Shown piece after piece: positions 1-8,921 of a DNA stretch of 64,000 bases (within the stretch, counting starts at the first letter, position 1; every line of letters starts with the position of its first letter). The position numbers and the translations under genes were made by a program. The notes below the pieces were generated by a model. That model had not been told where the DNA came from. It saw only the letters and a program-made list of their open reading frames with translations, and ran no database searches. Origin of the DNA: Paralithodes platypus (lineage: Eukaryota > Arthropoda > Malacostraca > Decapoda > Lithodidae); NCBI GenBank assembly GCA_032716605.1, contig CM064509.1:44309120-44373119 (forward strand), read 5' to 3'.

Positions 1-760
1 TCCTAACATAGGCGGAGATGGAGGATAGAAGATAACGGCGGGGGCATTCACTATCGCCGTTGAGGCATTGTCCTGTGTTAGTAGGTTTAATGTAGACGGT
101 GGTTTTGAACCCATGGTCGTTCAGAGCTACGAGGATGTCGAAGAAGGGGAGTTGTCCATTATTAGATTTTTCAAAGGTGAAGTTAAGTCCGGAGGAGGTC
201 ATGAAGCGACGCTGGAATTCCTGTAGTTCGTGGAGGTCCTTGATTTGCACGAAGATGTCATCCACGTATCTACAGTAGACGGCGGGTCGTTGGGCAGCTA
301 GGAGCTCTTCCTCGATGGTACCCATGAAAAAGTTCGCAAAAAGAACTCCTAGGGGGCTGCCCATCGCCACACCGTCTATCTGCTTGTACATGTTGCCCCG
401 GGGGCAAAGGAAGGGGGCCTCCTTGGTACATAGCTCCAGTAGTGTTTTCAGGGCCTTCTCCGGGATGTCCAGTGTAGGTGTATCAGGGCAATGATAAATT
501 CGACGTAGAATTATGTCAATTGTCCTATCCACTGGCACGTTGGTGAACAGGCTTTCTACGTCGAGAGAAGCGATTGTGTGGTTGTTGTTACGGGGGGCGT
601 CTCGTAAAATTTCCAAGAAATCGTGGGCTGAGTTAAGGTTGAATTGGCTGGGCACGTAGGGGGTGAGGAGGTTGTTCAGGGCCTTGGCGATCTGGTAGGT
701 GGCAGTGGTGATCTGGGAGATGATGGGACGGAGGGGGTTCCCAGGTTTGTGTGTTTTGAT
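1..760 (-). CDS. Penelope-like element reverse transcriptase, partial (runs off left edge)
   Basis: Read on the minus strand from about 760 down to base 1, the frame is open with no stop. It encodes a Penelope-like reverse transcriptase. It opens with the PLE signature THKPGNPLRPI, followed by SLDVESLFTNVP, then DGVAMGSPLGVLFANFF, and the catalytic YVDD at 257-268, then LPFFDILV. The N-terminal part is missing at about 760 and the thumb and GIY-YIG endonuclease would lie left of the window. RT copies the element RNA at a nicked target. It abuts, head to head, a plus-strand 5' fragment of a PLE (761-1007), which fits the inverted, 5'-truncated copies that PLEs often leave. It differs from the RT at 2.4-3.5 kb and is a separate family. 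Confidence 0.85.
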   Translation of the reverse strand, partial: MKTHKPGNPLRPIISQITTATYQIAKALNNLLTPYVPSQFNLNSAHDFLEILRDAPRNNNHTIASLDVESLFTNVPVDRTIDIILRRIYHCPDTPTLDIPEKALKTLLELCTKEAPFLCPRGNMYKQIDGVAMGSPLGVLFANFFMGTIEEELLAAQRPAVYCRYVDDIFVQIKDLHELQEFQRRFMTSSGLNFTFEKSNNGQLPFFDILVALNDHGFKTTVYIKPTNTGQCLNGDSECPRRYLLSSISAYVR

Positions 761-796
761 GGTTTCCTGTTTACCTTTTATTTAATTCCTTCCTTA

Positions 797-830
797 CTTG
801 ATAATGCTGGTTGTCCAGTGAAACGCGTCG
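797..830 (+). ncRNA. hammerhead-like hairpin of a PLE pseudo-LTR
   Basis: The sequence is CTTGATAATG, then the hairpin CTGG-TTGT-CCAG, then TGAAACGCGTCG. The copy at 46,191-46,225 has the same flanks but a different stem (ATGG/CCAT), so the pairing is kept by compensating changes. Hammerhead ribozymes are known from PLE pseudo-LTRs. Here the usual CUGAUGA core reads UUGAUAA, so the conserved core is altered and self-cleavage is doubtful. Confidence 0.5.
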
Positions 831-874
831 TATATCCTGTATCTTCATGTACTTTAATGTAACCCTGTACCACC

Positions 875-1004
875 ATGAATTTTGCTCATCTCCTTCATCT
901 ACTTCCTGCCACCCAGCGAAAACTCATCAGAGACCTGGAAACTTTGAATAATAAAATTTCCAACGCAGAAATTGCCATTTCTTTCAACCTCGTATGTATT
1001 AAAG

Positions 1005-1007
<3 letters not shown>
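875..1007 (+). CDS. N-terminal fragment of a PLE ORF
   Basis: ATG at 875 opens a frame whose first 44 codons read as real protein ([15 protein letters not shown], then [13 protein letters not shown], then FNLVCIKE) before it dissolves into an artificial Tyr-Ile repeat from the TA microsatellite. The minus-strand fragment at 46,066-46,224 encodes the alignable peptide [35 protein letters not shown]. Two divergent copies preserving the same spaced residues argue for a conserved PLE N-terminal helix of unknown function. No catalytic motif is present. Confidence 0.55.
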
Positions 1008-1082
<75 letters not shown>

Positions 1083-1106
1083 CCTGTATATATATATATA
1101 TATACA

Positions 1107-1163
<57 letters not shown>
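1008..1163. repeat. (TA)n microsatellite
   Basis: About 155 bp of almost pure TA, broken at 1078-1085 by AAATACCTG and at 1105-1110 by a CAG interruption. It separates the PLE fragment on its left from the inverted-repeat PLE starting at 1164. The long Tyr-Ile ORFs on both strands here are artefacts of the repeat. Confidence 0.95.
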
Positions 1164-1167
<4 letters not shown>

Positions 1168-2386
1168 GGAAAAGAATTGACAGGGCGCCAGGCAACATCT
1201 TTATTTTTCAAATTTTCGGCTAACCTTAAGCCATCATCAGGAACAACATTCCCTAAAAATAAGTAATTTACTATTAAAACAACGCAATTTGTAAAAAATA
1301 GGGTAATGATTATCGAATCTATAAAAGGTTAAACTTACTAAATATAAACAATCCTATATTAATGTCTCACTATATATAAAATTAAAATTCATACACTAAC
1401 CATGTAAAACCAGTGAAGATACCGAAAAGCAAAATAAAGACCATCACAATTGAACCATAACAAATATTTTAACCTTTGAATACAAACATTGTTTCCATAA
1501 ATTCAAAACAAAGTCACAACACAGGCTAATACCATACAACGGATCAAGAAACGATCTCCCAATTTATCTAACACCATTGATTTATCAGTAAGGAAACTAT
1601 ATAATAATATTTCGATAACTAGCAATTAACTTACATAACCCCTGACCAAAAATCAAACACAAATGATACTCTTAGTCAAAAACATGAAAACATTAATAAA
1701 CTAAGCCTAAATCAATCTTATATATCATAGCAATATGAGACTGAAATTCAACCCAATCTAGAGATTTAACACAAAAAACACATCACTCCCAATGACAAAA
1801 ACAAAAATATTTATGTTTAAACCAATCATTATACTTGACTTACCCAGAAAAGAGTTCTCATCAGCACCAGGAACAAGAGAGAACTGAGGAACCTGAACCG
1901 AGAAGCGGCTAAAATAAACTCCCATGAACCAATTTCCCAAACAAATGAACCACTAACCATGTTGAACAAACCCTTGAAATTTGACCAAACATATCTATGA
2001 ACCACTATTTGCAAGATTGATTTCAGGATTCAGTTTACTAATTAACAACTTCTCACCAATCAATGCATCAGACTGGCTACCCAACCTAGAGACTATCTCA
2101 AAATCACCCACACTAAAGAGATGATCCTCTTCACGCGAATGATTTCGAATAGCCGAAAACGCCATAGCCTGTAAAAACTTTCCCGATCGGTAGCTCCTAC
2201 CCAGGTGTTCAAATATCCTAATTTTGAAGGAACGACTAGTGCATCCCAAATACCTAGCCTCACAGCTAGGACAAGTAAATTTGTATACAATATTTGAACA
2301 CAGAAAGTCAGGCACGCGATCTTTGAAGCTAAAAAATGACCCAATTCTAAACTTATTGGTGAAAACAAATCTAAAGCTCACAGCAG
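1164..2386 (-). pseudogene. left inverted arm: second copy of PLE GIY-YIG domain and 3' UTR
   Basis: Minus-strand copy of 3468-4690. Its coding part (1995-2386) reads from the end of the RT thumb through the complete GIY-YIG-type endonuclease: IVYKFTCPSCEARYLGC, then SRSFKIRIFEH. In this arm the frame passes through the RT-endonuclease linker (FRIGSFFSFKDR) without a stop, whereas the right arm has TAA at the matching serine codon. No start codon or RT precedes it, so it is a dead partial copy but useful for inferring the unbroken linker. Confidence 0.85.
1214..1240 (-). ncRNA. hammerhead-like core, left PLE arm
   Basis: The minus strand reads CTGATGA, a GGCT/AGCC stem with a short loop, then GAAA. 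It mirrors 4613-4639 and lies about 50 bp inside the element's 3' terminus. See the right-arm entry for the assessment. Confidence 0.45.
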
Positions 2387-2397
2387 TGAGCTTATAT

Positions 2398-3857
2398 GCG
2401 TCTTATATGCGTCTGGCTCAGCTCCGGGAGTAGTATATGGGTTACCAAAGGTGCATAAACCAGGAATTCCACTCAGGCCAATTGTTTCATCTATAAAGAC
2501 AGCGGGGTATAATTTAGCAAAATTTCTTCAACCCATAGTTGCTCCTCTTACAACTAATGAATATACAGTACTCAATTCTAGTAGTTTTGTGAGGGAAATT
2601 TCAAATCTTGTGTTGCCTAAACATTTTGTTCTTGCCAGTTATGATGTAGAGTCACTTTTCACAAACGTTCCTCTGAGTGAGACTTTAGAGATTATTTTGG
2701 ATGAATATGATTCTAACAACTTTTTCAATATTAGTAAGGATATAGTTAAGAAATTGTTCTTGTTTGTAACTACAGAATCTTGTTTTTTGTTTAACAAAGT
2801 ATTGTATAGTCAAATTGATGGAGTTTCAATGGGGTCAAGTCTAGGTCCATTGTTTGCGGGTTCATTTTTATGCAATAAAGAGGTTCAGTGGCTTGATGAG
2901 TGTCCCCTATCATTCAAACCTATATTTTATAGGAGATATGTGGATGATACATTTTTAATATTTCGAGATGTAGAAGATAATATAAGTTTTTTTGAATATA
3001 TGAACAAGCAACATCAAAATATTAAATTTACATGTGATAATGAAGTGAATGGGTCACTAGCATTTTTGGATGTTAAAGTGATAAAGACAGATCAGGGATT
3101 AGCTACTGAGGTTTATAGAAAGCCCACTCATACAGGATTAGGTTTAAACTGGCTTAGCTACTGCCCTAAGATTTTTAAGATTAATTCAATAAAGACACTA
3201 TTAGAAAGAGCCTATGCTGTTTGTACCAGCTATGTTTCGCTACATGTTGAAATTGAAAAATTAAGGAAATATTTTATGCTTAATAACTATAAGGAAGATA
3301 TATTCAATGGTATACTTAGACATTTTTTGTATGTAAAACAAGCTCAGGGTGTTCAATCAAATTTTGATGTAAAAAAGAAGATAATTTATGTTAAAATGCC
3401 TTACTATGGATCTATCAGTAATGAATTTCGTAAAATTGCACTAAATGTTCTGAAAAATAGTTTTCCTGCTGTGAGCTTTAGATTTGTTTTCACCAATAAG
3501 TTTAGAATTGGGTAATTTTTTAGCTTCAAAGATCGCGTGCCTGACTTTCTGTGTTCAAATATTGTATACAAATTTACTTGTCCTAGCTGTGAGGCTAGGT
3601 ATTTGGGATGCACTAGTCGTTCCTTCAAAATTAGGATATTTGAACACCTGGGTAGGAGCTACCGATCGGGAAAGTTTTTACAGGCTATGGCGTTTTCGGC
3701 TATTCGAAATCATTCGCGTGAAGAGGATCATCTCTTTAGTGTGGGTGATTTTGAGATAGTCTCTAGGTTGGGTAGCCAGTCTGATGCATTAATTGGTGAG
3801 AAGTTGTTAATTAGTAAACTGAATCCTGAAATCAATCTTGCAAATAGTGGTTCATAG
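2398..3857 (+). pseudogene. PLE polyprotein: reverse transcriptase plus GIY-YIG endonuclease, one nonsense codon
   Basis: The open frame begins without a start at about 2398 (GVVYGLPKVHKPG) and runs through SYDVESLFTNVP, DGVSMGSSLGPLFAGSF, the catalytic RRYVDD near 2935-2952, FLDVKVI and a PLE thumb to a TAA at 3513-3515. Seven codons later, in the same frame, it continues as the GIY-YIG nuclease (3537-3857: CPSCEARYLGC, RSFKIRIFEH, GEKLLISKLNPEINLA). RT primes cDNA synthesis at a nick made by the endonuclease. Lesions: 5' truncation and the single TAA. The duplicate arm has TCA there, so the stop arose after or during duplication. Confidence 0.88.
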
Positions 3858-4690
3858 ATATGTGTTTGGTCAAATTTCAAGGGTTTGTTCAACATGGTTA
3901 GTGGTTCATTTGTTTGGGAAATTGGTTCATGGGAGTTTATTTTAGCCGCTTCTCGGTTCAGGTTCCTCAGTTCTCTCTTGTTCCTGGTGCTGATGAGAAC
4001 TCTTTTCTGGGTAAGTCAAGTATAATGATTGGTTTAAACATAAATATTTTTGTTTTTGTCATTGGGAGTGATGTGTTTTTTGTGTTAAATCTCTAGATTG
4101 GGTTGAATTTCAGTCTCATATTGCTATGATATATAAGATTGATTTAGGCTTAGTTTATTAATGTTTTCATGTTTTGACTAAGAGTATCATTTGTGTTTGA
4201 TTTTTGGTCAGGGGTTATGTAAGTTAATTGCTAGTTATCGAAATATTATTATATAGTTTCCTTACTGATAAATCAATGGTGTTAGATAAATTGGGAGATC
4301 GTTTCTTGATCCGTTGTATGGTATTAGCCTGTGTTGTGACTTTGTTTTGAATTTATGGAAACAATGTTTGTATTCAAAGGTTAAAATATTTGTTATGGTT
4401 CAATTGTGATGGTCTTTATTTTGCTTTTCGGTATCTTCACTGGTTTTACATGGTTAGTGTATTAATTTTAATTTTATATATAGTGAGACATTAATATAGG
4501 ATTGTTTATATTTAGTAAGTTTAACCTTTTATAGATTCGATAATCATTACCCTATTTTTTACAAATTGCGTTGTTTTAATAGTAAATTACTTATTTTTAG
4601 GGAATGTTGTTCCTGATGATGGCTTAAGGTTAGCCGAAAATTTGAAAAAAAAAGATGTTGCCTGGCGCCCTGTCAATTCTTTTCCTTTTG
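3468..4690 (+). repeat. right inverted arm of the PLE (partner of 1164-2386)
   Basis: Carries the end of the RT, the endonuclease and the 3' UTR. I found only isolated differences from the left arm, for example TAA at 3513 against TCA, and an A-run near 4650 against AAAAATAAA. Even the meaningless 60-codon UTR ORFs at 3914-4096 and 1758-1940 are identical in translation. Together the arms could form a hairpin with 1.22-kb stems and a 1.08-kb loop. Confidence 0.9.
4613..4639 (+). ncRNA. hammerhead-like core, right PLE arm
   Basis: CTGATGA (4613-4619) and GAAA (4636-4639) bracket a 4-bp GGCT/AGCC stem, which is the layout of the catalytic core of a hammerhead ribozyme. PLEs are known to carry such ribozymes. 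I cannot form a clean stem III ending in a UH cleavage site in the following A/T-rich run, and the position next to the core is a U that does not pair, so activity is uncertain. Confidence 0.45.
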
Positions 4691-4740
4691 ATATGGAGGT
4701 TTAAGTGCCCGAAATCTACTGCTGAAGTACTCATAACTAT

Positions 4741-4757
4741 ATATATATATATATATA

Positions 4758-4804
<47 letters not shown>
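4741..4804. repeat. (TA)n microsatellite
   Basis: TA repeat with one ACTG interruption near 4757, lying 50 bp outside the right PLE terminus. The bases between (4691-4740) match nothing else that I see in the window. Confidence 0.9.
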
Positions 4805-4808
<4 letters not shown>

Positions 4809-4840
4809 CTGTATATAAGCATGATGAAAATTAAAATTTT

Positions 4841-5206
4841 ATAGTTTTAGGGGACCTAAATGCTCGGGTAGGAAATGAGCCTGTAGAGGGAGTCATCGGT
4901 AGTTTTGGTGTGGATGGTGTATATGAGAGTGGAGAAAGACTGAAAAATGTATGTGGAGAGCGCAGATTGAGTGTAGGAAATATGTTCTTCAAAAAAAGGC
5001 GTATACACAAGTACACATGACATAGACTTGAGAGGGGAGAGATTGTAAACAGGGCATTGATGGATTATGTGCTTGTGACAAGGGAAAGATTGTGTAGACT
5101 GCTGGATGTGAATGTGATGAGAGGTGAGGCAGAGGGTATGTTGGATCATTACCTGGTGGAGGGAAAGGTATGAGTTAAGAGTTACAGGAGAATGAGAGAC
5201 AAGTGT
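4841..5206 (+). pseudogene. RTE-like LINE endonuclease fragment
   Basis: The translation in shifting frames contains VLGDLNARVGNEPVEGV, then ERLKNVCGERRLSVGN, RALMDYVLVTRERL and MLDHYLVEGKV. These are the second half of an apurinic-type LINE endonuclease (GDxN and xDHxxV motifs), which nicks the target for cDNA priming. Stops and a frameshift near 4995 and 5010 break it. The reading continues after the nested LINE at 8922, so the two pieces are one LINE split by insertion. Clade assignment (RTE-like) is from motif flavour only. Confidence 0.65.
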
Positions 5207-5299
5207 GGAGTAAGAGAGGTAGCCCAGCCTCGGAGTCCCCAGGGGGGGGGACCATAAATGCCCCCACACCCGACCGACCATCCCCTGACGACCCCACAC

Positions 5300-6409
5300 A
5301 ATTACCTGGACCTCGGCCTGTTACTCTTTCTATTATTTTCTGCAACATTCGCGGACTTTCCTCTAACTTTCACTCTGTTGAGCACCATCTCTCCTCCTAC
5401 AAACCTGATCTTCTCTTCCTCACCGAAACCCAGGTGTCTGTAGCAACATCCAGCAACCCCTTCTCTGTATCCTCCTACTTTCTCTATCCTAGTTTCAAAG
5501 CCAAAGGCGGATGTTGTGCATATGTGCACAACAAACTCACTTGCTCTCGTGTTCCCGATTTCGACTCCTCTGAATTCTCAACTTTATGGCTCAAACTTTC
5601 CTGTCATTCTCTTACTAAATATTTCTGTGCTGTCTATCTTTCCCCTAACTCTACCAACTTTCCTAAATTCTTTGACTATCTAAACTCTACAGTGGAACAC
5701 ATTCTATCCATTTCTCCTTTCTCAGAAATCTCCATCTTAGGAGATTTCAACGTTCACCACCGCCAATGGCTCTCCTCTCACACTACTGATCCACCTGGTG
5801 AACAAGCCTACGTCTTTTCTATCCTAAATGACCTAGAGCAGTTAGTTCAGCAACCCACCCGTATCCCGGATCGCATCGGAGATCGGCCCAACATTCTTGA
5901 CCTGTTTCTAACTTCTAACCCTTCTTCTTATACTGTCGATCTTTTCTCTCCTTTGGGCTCCTCCGACCATAAACTTATCTCTGTCACCTGTCCTATCTCT
6001 CCAGTACAGCCACCCGATCCTCCTAGCCGGCGGCGCTTGTGGCACTTTGGCGATGCCGACTGGGAGGCTCTTCGGCAGTACTTCTTTGATTTCCCATGGA
6101 ATGATTTCTGCTTCCATGGCCGAGGACCCTCGGAGAGTGCTGAACGCATTACCGAGGTAATCCTATCGGGCATGGAAGCATACATTCCATTCTCTTTCTC
6201 TCAGACTAATGCTAAACAATCTTGGTTTACTCACGCCTGTTCTACTGCTGTCCGCAATAAGGAGGAAGCATTCAAACGGTACCGACGCCTTAAAACTCAA
6301 GACTCTCATTCTTCATATGTTTCTGCCCGGAATCAAGCCAAATCTGTTCTTCGACTTGCCAAACACTCTTTCATCAATAATAATGCACTGAACTATCCAA
6401 CTCTAGCTC
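5300..6409 (+). pseudogene. LINE apurinic-type endonuclease domain
   Basis: The frame open from 5203 to 6432 encodes the endonuclease. [13 protein letters not shown] carries the motif I Asn, LLFLTETQ the motif II Glu, AVYLSPNS the central strand, ILGDFNVHH the catalytic Asp-Asn and SSDHKLIS the C-terminal Asp-His. It nicks target DNA for target-primed reverse transcription. The frame goes wrong near 6400: the track ends at TAG 6430-6432, while the expected continuation ([12 protein letters not shown]) is one frame over, so there is a small indel at about 6395-6405. The apparent start at 5203 is a GTG upstream of the domain and not credible as the native start. Confidence 0.85.
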
Positions 6410-8890
6410 TTCCCAAGCTTTCTGGCATCTAGCCAAAAACCTCTCCAACAATTTCTCTTCCTCGTCTTTCCCTCCCCTTTCCCACTCTGATGGCACAACC
6501 ATCACTTCTTCCTCTGAAAAAGCTAAACTCTTCGCTCAAACTTTTGCTAGAAACTCCACCTTGGATGATTCCGGTGCTATTCCTCCATCTCCGCCCTCCT
6601 CTCTCTTACTTATGCCTAATATCCTAATCTCTTCTAAAGATGTACTTTCTACCCTCTCTGGGCTTAACACTAATAAGGCGTACGGTCCGGACGGTGTTCC
6701 TCCTGTTGTTCTCAAAAACTGTGCTTCCGTGCTGACTCCCTGCCTAGGCAAACTCTTTCGTCTCTGTCTATCCTCTAACGTCTTCCCTTCATGCTGGAAG
6801 TTTGCTCACATTCAACCTGTCCCAAAGAAGGGTGACCGCTCTCAACCCTCCAACTATCGTCCAATTGCTCTTATCTCTTGTCTTTCTAAAGTTTTTGAAA
6901 CTATTCTTGCTTCCAAATTTCTTAAGCATTTCTCTTCTCATAATCTGCTCTCAGATCGCCAGTATGGCTTCCTTAACCCGGCAAGCGCTATAGGCCTCAC
7001 GGAAGGCTTCCTATAGGGAACGCGATAGGCCTCACGGAAGCAAGACCATAAAAAAAGCCTTCCATAAAAAAAAGGGCCTATCAAAACAAAGGAATTTGTC
7101 TCTAGGTGAGATAATTCCCCTCCAGTACTCATCCATGTAAATCTCACCCACCCCCCTCCCCTCCTTCCCCACCTTATTCCCCCCTCCCTCCCCTCCTCAA
7201 TTATCACCTATTTTTCCTCTTATTATCATCATTTATCGGTTATTTTTCTCTCCCGCGATAATGTAGCACAAGTGGGTTGCAGAAAAGATCGTTATGCAAC
7301 ACCCAGACACCGGCCCACACCGCCCCGCTCGTCTCAGTTACCTCACAGACAGCGAGAGAGGAGGGTTGCCTGTGGTTCTCTCTCGCCTGAGATTATGACC
7401 GGGTGGCCAATATCTTCATTTTTCACCACCCAAATGCTTTTCCCATTTATTTTAGCACTCTTGAAGGTTCATATATACATCATATATGTAAAATAAAAGC
7501 ATACCGAAAATAAATAATGCTCTATATTGTAAATATAACGAATTCTGTCAGAATCCAAGGCTAGAAATGCACAAATAACTACCCTAGCCCCTAGGTCTAT
7601 TTAGTGCTTGTCAGGTTAAGGGTCGCTCTACTGGTGATCTTCTTTCATATCTTACTAACTCTTGGTCATCCTCCTTTCGGGACTTCGGTGAGACTTTTTC
7701 TATTGCACTAGACATATCGAAAGCCTTCGATAGAGTCTGGCATAAATCTTTAATTTCTAAACTACCCTCCTTCGGTTTCTATCCCTCCATCTGTGCCTTT
7801 GTCTCTAATTTCTTTTCCGGCCGTTCCATAGCTGCGGTTGTGGACGGCCATTGTTCACTTCCTCACCCTATAAACTCCGGTGTTCCTCAGGGCTCTGTCC
7901 TATCTCCTATTCTCTTTCTAATTTTTATAAATGATCTCCTTAACTGTACCTTAATTCCCATCCATTCATACGCAGACGACTCAACCTTACACTACTCCAT
8001 TAGTTTTTCAGAACGCTCCAGCCAGCAATCCCTCAACGACAAACGTAATGAAGCCATAGAACTCTTAAATTATGATCTAAATACTATTTCCAATTGGGGC
8101 AGAGAAAACCTTGTTAACTTTAATGCTTCCAAAACCCTATTTCTCCCTCTATCTACCCGTCAGGATCTCCCAGCAGACTATCCCTTATTCTTCAACAATA
8201 CAAAAATCAACCCTTCATCTTCTCTCAATATTCTTGGTGTCTCTTTTTCTTCTGCTCTCATTTGGAAGGACCATATTACCAGTCTTGCTAAGGCAGCCTC
8301 CCAGAAGCTGGGTGTGCTTAACCGCCTTAGGGGGTTCTTTTCCCCTGCACAGCTTCTTGCTCTGTACAGGGGCATAGTGCGGCCTTGTATTGAGTATTGT
8401 TCACATGTGTGGGGAGGTTCCTCTCACACCGCTCTCCTAGACAAAGTTGAAAGGAAGGCCTTTCGTATCATTAACTCCCGTCCACTCACCAACTCTCTGC
8501 AATCTCTCTCTCTCCGCCGCAATGTTGCATCTCTCTCGCTATTCTATCGCTACTATAATAATCAGTGTTCCTCAGAGCTATCCCAGTGCATACCACCTCC
8601 TTTACGTAGGGCACGTGGTACCCGTCTTGCAACTCAATCCCACCCCTACTCTGTGCAACTCTCCAACCCAAGAGTGAAACGTTACTCTCAAACTTTCTTC
8701 TACTCAACATCTGAGCTCTGGAACTCTCTCCCAGAATCAGTCTTTCCCTCTTCCTATGACTTAAATTGCTTCAACTCCGTGTGTCCAGGCATTTTGGCTC
8801 GAACGTCCCTTGATTTTGGCCCTGTCACTCTTTCAACTATGGGGGAGGCACTCGCTATAGGCAGTTATGCCTTTTGCCTCCCTCAATCAC
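6410..8890 (+). pseudogene. LINE reverse transcriptase and C-terminal region, interrupted by a TTAA MITE
   Basis: The first half (6410-6976) contains NTNKAYGPDGVPPVVLK, WKFAHIQPVPKKGD, SNYRPIALISCLSK and SDRQYGF. The second half (7616-8890) contains GRSTGD, ALDISKAFDRVWHK, SGVPQGSVLSPILF, the catalytic SYADDSTLHY near 7970, SASKTLFLPL-type thumb residues and CIEYCSHVWGG. Removing 6977-7615 and one TTAA joins the halves in frame. The remaining damage is the indel near 6400. The frame runs into the poly(A) tail, as in a LINE with a very short 3' UTR. Confidence 0.88.
6977..7615. mobile_element. piggyBac-type MITE (639 bp) in LINE reverse transcriptase
   Basis: Flanked by TTAA on both sides (6973-6976 and 7616-7619). 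The termini are inverted: left CCCGGCAAGCGCTATAGGCC, right (reverse complement) CCTGACAAGCACTAAATAG. TTAA duplications and CC-starting inverted ends are diagnostic of the piggyBac superfamily. It has no transposase and little coding potential. Near its left end GGCCTCACGGAAGGC-like segments are repeated (6991-7045). The LINE frame is exactly restored by removing it plus one TTAA, so the borders are secure. Confidence 0.85.
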
Positions 8891-8921
8891 AGAAAAAAAA
8901 AAAAAAAAAAAAAAAAAAATG

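Larger units (their letters stand above)
761..1007 (+). mobile_element. PLE 5'-end fragment (pseudo-LTR-like), truncated at (TA)n
   Basis: A plus-strand fragment carrying a hammerhead-like hairpin (797-830) and the first 44 or so codons of a PLE ORF (875-1007). It stops where the (TA)n tract starts. The same arrangement, with a related peptide and the same AAAGAAAATATATA junction, occurs on the minus strand at 46,066-46,224. That supports reading this as the 5' head of a PLE rather than random sequence. The boundary with the minus-strand RT at about 760 is approximate. Confidence 0.6.
1164..4690 (+). mobile_element. Penelope-like element with inverted duplication of its 3' end
   Basis: The plus-oriented body (2398-4690) holds a 5'-truncated PLE: reverse transcriptase, GIY-YIG endonuclease and a 3' UTR of about 0.83 kb. 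The left part (1164-2386) is a nearly identical inverted copy of the last 1.22 kb. Both outer ends terminate at the same point (CAATTCTTTTCCTTTT on the outward strand), so both are the true 3' terminus. The centre junction near 2387-2410 carries an 11-bp tandem duplication (TATATGCGTCT twice). Inverted, 5'-truncated copies joined head to head are typical of PLE insertion. The arms differ at very few positions, so the insertion looks recent. Confidence 0.85.
5207..8918 (+). mobile_element. Jockey/CR1-like LINE (copy 1), nested in an RTE-like LINE
   Basis: A nearly full-length pol region in one orientation: endonuclease (5300-6400), reverse transcriptase (6560-8200, split by a MITE) and C-terminal region (8200-8890), ending in a run of 27 or more A (8892-8918). 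The RTE-like linker resumes immediately after the A-run. The exact 5' end is not obvious (about 5207-5225). I saw no ORF1 upstream, so it is probably 5' truncated. A second copy lies at 30,579-35,762 and 3' tails at 60,813 and (a relative) 28,023. Confidence 0.85.

Noticed and set aside
875..1211. ORFs of 70-101 codons on both strands made of Tyr-Ile repeats
   Set aside because: They translate the (TA)n microsatellite. Only the first 44 codons at 875-1007 have non-repetitive content. The same applies to the Tyr-Ile ORFs at 38.4, 45.9 and 46.7-47.4 kb.
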